Origin: Azospirillum sp. RU38E | GTDB taxonomy: Bacteria > Pseudomonadota > Alphaproteobacteria > Azospirillales > Azospirillaceae | Reading direction: 5' to 3' | Assembly (NCBI RefSeq): GCF_900188385.1 | Contig: NZ_FZOI01000001.1 | Span: 1-64,000 of the forward strand | Length of the DNA stretch: 64,000 nucleotides | Made by a program: the position numbers and the translations under genes | Part shown: positions 57,090 through 64,000 of the stretch, piece after piece | Position numbering within the stretch: position 1 is the stretch's first letter | How the letters are laid out: every line of letters starts with the position of its first letter | The notes under the pieces: generated by a model | The model's database searches: none | The model's input: the letters and a program-made list of their open reading frames with translations, nothing else | What the model was told of the DNA's origin: nothing

Positions 57090-57121
57090 GGCGCGTCCGG
57101 CACCGGCTGGACGCGCCTTTT
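57090..57121 (+). terminator. Rho-independent terminator after purS
   Basis: Stem GGCGCGTCC / GGACGCGCC with a CACCGGC-type loop region is followed by TTTT. Confidence 0.9.
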
Positions 57122-57228
57122 CCATTTCAGTGTCGATGAGATTGAGAAAGCGGCCGCTTCAGCGTAGAGACGATGGTTAAAGGGCCTGTGCCGGGGTGCC
57201 GGCCTGCCGTTATCAAGGATGGGGTTTC

Positions 57229-57729
57229 ATGCGCGCTGCCGTCATTGCTCCGCTGTCGCTTGCCACGCTGCTGCTGGGCAGCCTTGCCAACGCTACACCC
57301 GCCGATGTGCTGAAATGCGCGGAAGTGCGTGATGATACCGCCCGGCTGGCCTGCTATGACCGCACCGTCCCAGGCCTTCGCGCCCTGCCGCCACAGGCTG
57401 TCACGGTTGCCCCGCCCACCCCCGCCGCACCACCGGTGCCACCGGAACAGCGTTTCGGGGCCGGGCGGCTGAGCAAAGAAGACAAGCCGGCCGCCATGGC
57501 GGAGGATGTGGAAACCATCACCGCCACCTTGAAGGATGCCTATGAACGCAGCCCCGGCCGCTGGGTCTTCACCCTGGATAATGGTCAGGTCTGGCAGCAG
57601 GTGGTGACGCAGACCCTCTATGGCGTGAAGCCCGGTCGCAAGGTGACGGTCGAGAAAGCCATCCTGGGCAGCTATAACCTGCGCATCGAAGGCATCAAGG
57701 CGCTGATCAAGGTTTCCCGCGCTAAATAG
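57229..57729 (+). CDS. Secreted hypothetical protein with CAEVRDDTARLACYD motif
   Basis: A 166-residue protein with a signal peptide (APLSLATLLLGSLANA) and a Cys-rich mature start (VLKCAEVRDDTARLACYDRTV). That motif is common in periplasmic and type VI-linked hypothetical proteins. A Pro-rich linker follows, then a beta-rich C-terminal domain (WVFTLDNGQVWQQVVTQTLYGVKPGRKVTVEKAILGSYNLRIEG). AAGGAT precedes ATG 57229. htpG follows after about 115 bases. Confidence 0.8.
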   Translation: MRAAVIAPLSLATLLLGSLANATPADVLKCAEVRDDTARLACYDRTVPGLRALPPQAVTVAPPTPAAPPVPPEQRFGAGRLSKEDKPAAMAEDVETITATLKDAYERSPGRWVFTLDNGQVWQQVVTQTLYGVKPGRKVTVEKAILGSYNLRIEGIKALIKVSRAK

Positions 57730-57845
57730 CCCCAACGGTTGTGCCAAACCCCTTGCGCTGCACGCCCGGCTGTCCCATATCGACACCCGGCTGCGGCCCA
57801 TTCCGGCCGCCTGTTGCATGACCACATGATGAGAGACGAGAAGCG

Positions 57846-59726
57846 ATGAGCGAGGAACGGCTTAGTTTCCAGGCCGAGGTCAGCCGCCTGCTGGACATGG
57901 TGGCCCACAGCCTCTACTCGGACAAGGAAGTCTTCCTGCGGGAATTGATCTCCAACGCATCGGACGCCTGCGACAAGCTGCGCTATGCAGCACAAACCGA
58001 TGCGGCGCTGATGGAAGGCGACCCTGATTTCAAGATCCGTCTGGTGATCGACAAGGATGCCGGCACGCTGACCGTGACCGATAATGGTATCGGCATGAAC
58101 CGGCAGGATCTGGTGGATAATCTGGGCACCATTGCCCGGTCCGGCACCTCCGCCTTTGTCAAGAACCTGTCGGGCGATGCCAAGAAGGATGTCAGCCTGA
58201 TCGGCCAGTTCGGCGTCGGCTTCTATTCCGCCTTCATGATCGCCGACAAGGTGGATGTCTATTCCACCCGTGCCGGTGAAAAGCATGGCTGGCTGTGGAG
58301 CAGCGATGGCAAGGGCAGCTTCACCGTGGCCGAGAGCGCCGATGCGCCGGCCCGTGGCACCCGCATCGTGCTGCATGTGAAGGCGGACGAAAAGGATTTC
58401 CTGGATGAACACCGGCTGCGGTCGGTGGTGAAGAAATATTCCGACCATATCGCCGTGCCCATCCTGCTGGGCGAAGAGGCGGATTCGGTCAATGCTGCCA
58501 GCGCGCTCTGGACCCGGTCGAAGTCGGAGATCAGCGAAGAGCAGTATAAGGAATTCTATCACCATGTCGGCCACAGCTTCGATGATCCGTGGCTGACCCT
58601 GCATTGGCGTGCCGAAGGGGTGATCGAATATACCGGGCTGCTGTTCGTGCCGCAGCAGCGCCCATTCGACCTGTTCGACCCGCGCCGCGCCCATCATGTG
58701 AAGCTCTATGTCCGCCGCGTCTTCATCACGGATGAGGCGGAAGGGCTGGTGCCGCCCTATCTGCGCTTCCTGCGCGGCGTGGTGGACAGCGAAGACCTGC
58801 CGCTGAATGTCAGCCGCGAGATGTTGCAGCACAATCCGGTGCTGGCCAAGCTGAAGGCCGGCATCGTCAAGCGCGTGCTGGGCGACCTGAACAAGAAGGC
58901 CGCCGATCCCGAACAGGCCGCCGAATATGCCCGTTTCTGGGATGCCTTCGGCCCGGTGCTGAAGGAAGGCCTCTATGAGGACTTCACCCACCGCGACGAT
59001 CTGCTGAAGCTGCTGCGCTTCCGCACCACCGCCAGCAATGGCGAGCTGGTGAGCCTGGAAACCTATATCGGGCGGATGAAGGAAGGCCAGGACGCCCTCT
59101 ATTACATCACCGGTGAGGATGCAGCCGCCCTGGCCAAGAGCCCGCAGATCGAAGGCTTCCGCGCCAAGGGCGTGGAGGTGATGCTGCTGACCGACCCGGT
59201 GGATGAATTCTGGCTGGGTTCCGTGCGGGAAGCCCAGGGCAAGGCCTTCAAGTCCGTCACCCGTGGCGGGGCCGACCTGTCCAAGATCAAGGGCACGGAC
59301 GGCGAGGAAAAGAAGGACGAGGCGGAAAAGCCGGCAGAAGGCGATCTGTCTTCCCTGATCGCCCTGCTGAAACTGACGCTGGGCGAGGCGGTGAAGGATG
59401 TCCGCCGGTCGGAGCGGCTGACCGACAGTGCCGTCTGTCTGGTGGCCGATGATGGCGACATGGATATCCACCTGCAGCGCCTGTTGAAGCAGCATGGCCA
59501 GTTGGGGGCCGATGCCAGCGCCAAGCGGGTGCTGGAGTTGAACCCAAGCCATGCGCTGATCCGCCGACTGGCAGAAAAGGCCGGGCAGGATGGGGCGGCG
59601 GACGCGCTGGAGGATGCCGCCTATCTGTTGTTGGATCAGGCCCGCATCGTGGAGGGCGAAACCTTGCCCGACCCGGTGGCGTTTGCCCGCCGCATGGCCA
59701 GCTTTGTTGAGCGCGGCTTGGGCTGA
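57846..59726 (+). CDS. htpG: Molecular chaperone HtpG (Hsp90)
   Basis: A 626-residue Hsp90 homologue. GHKL ATPase motifs: FLRELISNASDACDKLRYAA, TVTDNGIGMNRQDLVDNLG and LIGQFGVGFYSAFMIADKVDV. Middle domain: DPRRAHHVKLYVRRVFITDEAEGLVPPYLRFLRGVVDSEDLPLNVSREMLQ. A C-terminal dimer domain follows. Ribosome binding site GAGACGAGAAG precedes ATG 57846. A strong terminator follows. Confidence 0.98.
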   Translation: MSEERLSFQAEVSRLLDMVAHSLYSDKEVFLRELISNASDACDKLRYAAQTDAALMEGDPDFKIRLVIDKDAGTLTVTDNGIGMNRQDLVDNLGTIARSGTSAFVKNLSGDAKKDVSLIGQFGVGFYSAFMIADKVDVYSTRAGEKHGWLWSSDGKGSFTVAESADAPARGTRIVLHVKADEKDFLDEHRLRSVVKKYSDHIAVPILLGEEADSVNAASALWTRSKSEISEEQYKEFYHHVGHSFDDPWLTLHWRAEGVIEYTGLLFVPQQRPFDLFDPRRAHHVKLYVRRVFITDEAEGLVPPYLRFLRGVVDSEDLPLNVSREMLQHNPVLAKLKAGIVKRVLGDLNKKAADPEQAAEYARFWDAFGPVLKEGLYEDFTHRDDLLKLLRFRTTASNGELVSLETYIGRMKEGQDALYYITGEDAAALAKSPQIEGFRAKGVEVMLLTDPVDEFWLGSVREAQGKAFKSVTRGGADLSKIKGTDGEEKKDEAEKPAEGDLSSLIALLKLTLGEAVKDVRRSERLTDSAVCLVADDGDMDIHLQRLLKQHGQLGADASAKRVLELNPSHALIRRLAEKAGQDGAADALEDAAYLLLDQARIVEGETLPDPVAFARRMASFVERGLG

Positions 59727-59760
59727 TTGTTGGGCAACGGATGATTGCCTGAAATAAGAT

Positions 59761-59792
59761 GGCGCCGGCCTGCACAGCCGGCGCCGTTTTTT
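59761..59792 (+). terminator. Rho-independent terminator of htpG
   Basis: GGCGCCGGC / GCCGGCGCC with a 7-base loop and a TTTTTT run that overlaps the last base of the convergent LytTR gene stop. Confidence 0.95.
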
Positions 59793-60679
59793 CATCCTCC
59801 CCGCAGCGTTGCAAGCGCCGCCGGATAGCGGCGGGAAGCGGGGATGGTGCGGCTGTCGGAGAGGGTGAGGCTGTAGTCGCCGGAACCATCCGGCAGCACC
59901 GCCCGCACATGGGCCGGGTTCACCAACCAGGACCGATGCGGTCGTACCAGGCCATGGGGCGACAGGTCGGCCAGCACCTGGGTCAGGGTGGCCCGCATCA
60001 GCAGGGCGCGGCCATCGGCCAGCAGAAATTCCGCATAATTTCCGGCCGACCGCACGGCCAGAATATCGACCACCGGCACCCGCCACAGCCGCGCCCCGTC
60101 ACGGATATCAAATTGGGCTGGCGCTATAGGAGTGGGCGCATATGTCGTGACCGGTGACGGCATTCCTGTGTCAGTTTCTGGCCTGACACGTCCCAAACCT
60201 GTCGCCACGAAGATCGCCGCGAAGACGATATAGGTGATGGCATCCTTGCGGAATTCATAGAGCATCACGTCAGGCGACAGGCGGAAATGGTAATTCAGGT
60301 CGAACAGCCAGGAACAGAGTTCCCGCAAACCCGCCATTCCCACCACATGCAGGGTGGAAAACAGCAGCAAGGCCGGCAGATGGGCCAGTGCCTGCCGCCC
60401 CCAGGGCGCTGACAGCGGTGCCCGCGCCAGCGCCAGGGCCGGCAGGATGCTGGTGGCCAGGATCATGATGCCGCTGCTGCCTTCCAGCATGGCGATAAAC
60501 CACCAGGAAAGCGGCTTGCCGGCCCATTCCCCTTCCTGCACCGCCGTCATCACGTTGAAGCTGTTGGAGAGCAGGATCAACAGGGCCAGCAGCAGATAGG
60601 GGCGGGGGCGGAACGGGTTGCCGCCCGTCCCCCAGCGGGTGCCGCCTGTCCCTGCCATCACCGCCGCAGTGCCCGGCAT
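59792..60679 (-). CDS. LytTR family membrane-bound transcriptional regulator
   Basis: A 295-residue protein. Four hydrophobic segments (e.g. PYLLLALLILLSNSFNVM, GIMILATSILPALALA, LLLFSTLHVVGMAGL, ITYIVFAAIFVATGLG) precede a LytTR DNA-binding domain (VPVVDILAVRSAGNYAEFLLADGRALLMRATLTQVLADLSPHGLVRPHRSWLVNP). I use ATG 60679 (AAGG upstream); a GTG at 60775 would overlap the divergent acyltransferase gene by 25 bases. Membrane-LytTR proteins next to transport or acyltransferase genes usually control that neighbour. Confidence 0.85.
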   Translation of the reverse strand: MPGTAAVMAGTGGTRWGTGGNPFRPRPYLLLALLILLSNSFNVMTAVQEGEWAGKPLSWWFIAMLEGSSGIMILATSILPALALARAPLSAPWGRQALAHLPALLLFSTLHVVGMAGLRELCSWLFDLNYHFRLSPDVMLYEFRKDAITYIVFAAIFVATGLGRVRPETDTGMPSPVTTYAPTPIAPAQFDIRDGARLWRVPVVDILAVRSAGNYAEFLLADGRALLMRATLTQVLADLSPHGLVRPHRSWLVNPAHVRAVLPDGSGDYSLTLSDSRTIPASRRYPAALATLRGG

Positions 60680-60750
60680 CCCGTCAGCCTTGCCGGCAGG
60701 GGCGTTGCCGCGCCAGTCAGGGCCATCGGCAACCACACCAGACCCTTGCG

Positions 60751-61932
60751 ATGACCATGGCAACCGCACCTTCACCCGCCCCCGTTTTTGATGGCGCCCC
60801 CACCCGGCTGGATTTCCTGGATTGGGTCCGGGTGGGGGCGTTCGGCCTGTTGATCTTCTACCATATCGGCATGTTCTATGTGAGTTGGGACTGGCACGCC
60901 AAAAGCGACCATGCCAGCCCCTGGGCCGAACCGCTGATGATGCTGTCCAGCCCCTGGCGGCTGACCCTGCTGTTTCTGGTCTCCGGCATCGCCACCCGCT
61001 TCATGGCCGACCGATTGTTGCCTGGAAAACTGGCCCGGTCACGCTTGACGCGGCTGGGCATCCCGCTGCTGTTCGGGATGGCCGTGGTGGTGCCACCGCA
61101 ATCCTATGTCGAGGTGGTGGAGAAGATCGCCTATCCCGGCAGCTATTGGCAGTTCTGGGGCCAGTATCTGACATTCTATCAGGGCTTCTGCCGGGATGGT
61201 GACTGCCTGATCCTGCCGACCTGGAACCATCTCTGGTTCGTGGCCTATCTGCTGGTCTATACGCTGATCCTTGACGCGATATTGATCATAAACCGTGACT
61301 GGTCACGTTTAAATCCGTTTCTTCGCTGGACGGAGGGGGCGTTGCTGTTGTTCCTTCCCTGGTTGGTGCTGGCAGGGCTGCGCCTGGGGCTGGCGCCGAT
61401 CTTCCCGATCACCCATGCGCTGGTAGATGACTGGTACAATCATGCCCTGTCATTCTCGGCCTTCCTGTTCGGCTTTGTCCTCGCCCGCCGGACCGGCGTT
61501 TGGGAGAATGCGCAACAGTTGCGCTGGCCGGCCCTGGCCCTTGGCCTCGCCGCCTATGCCGGTTTGCAGCTCTATTACGCAACCTATGCCGACCGCGACC
61601 CACCAGAGACCCTGCGCGCCGCCATGCGGTGCGTCTATGCCGCCCAGCAATGGGGCTTCATTCTGGCCATCCTGGGCTTTGCCCGGCGGCATCTGGACCG
61701 GCGTCCGCCGATTCTCCCCTATTTGTCACGCGGGGTCTTCCCCTTCTACATCCTGCATCAGACCGTGATTGTCTGTGCCGGGCATGGGCTGAAAAAGCTG
61801 GGGCTGCCAGCGGGGTGGGAATTTGCCGCCTTGGTGGCGGTTACCCTTGCTACCTGCCTGGGTTGTTATGAAATCATCCGCCGTGTCCCCCTGCTGCGAC
61901 CGCTATTCGGTCTGCCTTATGCGAAAGGTTAG
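60751..61932 (+). CDS. Acyltransferase 3 family membrane protein (OpgC/MdoC-like)
   Basis: A 393-residue polytopic protein of about ten TM helices. It opens with the family motif RLDFLDWVRVGAFGLLIFYHIGMFYV, then LFLVSGIATRFMADRL (Arg-containing loop) and LPTWNHLWFVAYLLVY. It ends VFPFYILHQTVIVCAGHGL with a conserved His. Relatives transfer acyl or succinyl groups to periplasmic glucans or other glycans. Divergent from the LytTR regulator. Start may be ATG 60757. Confidence 0.9.
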   Translation: MTMATAPSPAPVFDGAPTRLDFLDWVRVGAFGLLIFYHIGMFYVSWDWHAKSDHASPWAEPLMMLSSPWRLTLLFLVSGIATRFMADRLLPGKLARSRLTRLGIPLLFGMAVVVPPQSYVEVVEKIAYPGSYWQFWGQYLTFYQGFCRDGDCLILPTWNHLWFVAYLLVYTLILDAILIINRDWSRLNPFLRWTEGALLLFLPWLVLAGLRLGLAPIFPITHALVDDWYNHALSFSAFLFGFVLARRTGVWENAQQLRWPALALGLAAYAGLQLYYATYADRDPPETLRAAMRCVYAAQQWGFILAILGFARRHLDRRPPILPYLSRGVFPFYILHQTVIVCAGHGLKKLGLPAGWEFAALVAVTLATCLGCYEIIRRVPLLRPLFGLPYAKG

Positions 61933-61997
61933 GGTCGGCTAAGCAAATCTTTACGGATGGCGTTCCAGACTGTCCCCAGGAAGGCCGCAGGGCGGCA

Positions 61998-62564
61998 ATG
62001 GCGCGGGGTTTCATCTTGGGTTTGGCGGCAATGGTGCAGAGAACGGATACGGCCTTGGCCGACCTGCCGGACAACCGGCTGCGCCAGCTGGTGGATTATT
62101 GGCGCGCGCGGCGGGGTGACCGGATCGCCCCGCCGCGTGCCGCATTGGACCCGGTAGATATTCCGGATCTTTTGCCATGGCTGTCCATCCTGGATGTGAC
62201 CGATCACGGTTTTCAGACAAGATTGGCCGGAACAGGGTTGGAGGCTATCTGCGGCCGCCCCTTGACCGGGCTGCTGCTGGATCATGATTCCACCCAGCCG
62301 CTGGAACTGACCCTGCTGTCCTGGCTGCGCCATGCCTGTGACCAGCGGGCGCCGATGCTGGTGCAGGCCACGCTGGCCGGACCGCGCACCCGGCTGGTGA
62401 TGCAGGGCGTGATACTGCCTTTGTCCGGCGATGGCGACCATATCGACAAGCTGATCTGCGGTTGCGTTGCCCTGGGGGGGCTACCGCTTCCCGGTACAGG
62501 GCGGCGGCCCCGCCCCGTGGCGCCCAGTCTGGTGGAATTCAGCGCCCACCGCCTGGAGGTTTGA
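61998..62564 (+). CDS. PAS domain protein (PAS_5 type)
   Basis: A 188-residue cytoplasmic protein of the PAS_5 family common in Rhodospirillales: [64 protein letters not shown] (FR..GT.....GR.LTG pattern). No output domain. An ATG at 62031 (MVQRTD) is an alternative start. The role is unknown; ligand sensing is inferred. mutS follows on the same strand. Confidence 0.85.
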   Translation: MARGFILGLAAMVQRTDTALADLPDNRLRQLVDYWRARRGDRIAPPRAALDPVDIPDLLPWLSILDVTDHGFQTRLAGTGLEAICGRPLTGLLLDHDSTQPLELTLLSWLRHACDQRAPMLVQATLAGPRTRLVMQGVILPLSGDGDHIDKLICGCVALGGLPLPGTGRRPRPVAPSLVEFSAHRLEV

Positions 62565-62631
62565 AGCGGGCCCGTCTGCGGTGCTAGGTTGGCGCCTTTC
62601 CGCCCCGGCATCCGACGGACCCAGACCCCAA

Positions 62632-64000
<1,369 letters not shown>

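Noticed and set aside
59792-60775. Long GTG-started form of the LytTR regulator
   Set aside because: It overlaps the divergent acyltransferase start and adds a low-complexity Gly/Ala-rich tail. A better-supported ATG lies at 60679.

Overview
The window is a chromosomal segment of a high-GC alphaproteobacterium. Gene content points to Rhodospirillales, most likely the Azospirillaceae (Niveispirillum or Nitrospirillum-like). The signs are a ChvI/ChvG two-component pair, the F1-ATPase zeta inhibitor (DUF1476), Usg, SapC, HemJ, an AddB-type recombination protein, the PAS_5 family and a CIRCE-controlled groESL. The genus is an inference; no rRNA or tRNA gene is present to anchor it.

Layout. 0-7 kb: Lrp regulator with two small coupled genes, an epoxide-hydrolase-like enzyme, two tandem paralogues of a small secreted family, malate dehydrogenase, and a divergent metal-efflux/MerR pair with a clear operator. 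7-19 kb: a hypothetical coiled protein, PEP carboxykinase, a DUF2142 membrane protein, an AT-rich two-gene island with an XRE regulator flanked by an imperfect direct repeat, a secreted Cys-containing protein, HugZ, chvI-chvG, trpB and a LysR regulator. 19-33 kb: SapC, a repeat cluster, a diguanylate cyclase, a pseudokinase with its membrane partner, HRDC and SH3 proteins, a 2-hydroxyacid dehydrogenase, an orphan peptide-binding protein, a class A PBP and a conserved unknown. 33-44 kb: hemJ, a K+-channel-like protein, usg, groES-groEL, a PAS-MCP-PilZ receptor, a third member of the secreted family, murI, ctaA, and an AT-rich gene encoding a deaminase-toxin-like protein. 44-64 kb: the tsaE-amgK-murU-addB operon, a ferredoxin-NADP reductase, YccF, patatin and 2OG-oxygenase genes, the zeta inhibitor, NRDE, purC/purS, htpG, a LytTR/acyltransferase divergent pair, a PAS protein and the 5' part of mutS.

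Three things stand out. First, a family of about 125-160 bp intergenic elements occurs at five loci (eight full or partial copies). They carry terminal inverted repeats close to ATACCAATC...GATTGGTAT and a fixed series of up to five hairpins whose stems change sequence between copies while keeping their pairing. Nearly all sit at gene 3' ends, mostly between convergent genes. Second, the gene at 42853-44301 has an HAE...CxxC deaminase signature on an AT-rich C-terminal half, follows addB where addA is commonly found, and has no visible immunity gene. Third, the pseudokinase and membrane protein pair at 22.5-25.1 kb lacks recognisable catalytic residues.

Much of the rest is housekeeping: cell wall (murI, amgK/murU, PBP), haem and haem A (hemJ, ctaA), central carbon (mdh, pckA), purines, chaperones and repair (addB, mutS). 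Start sites were chosen by ribosome binding site and family length; all similarity calls come from reading the translated sequence, not from searches.
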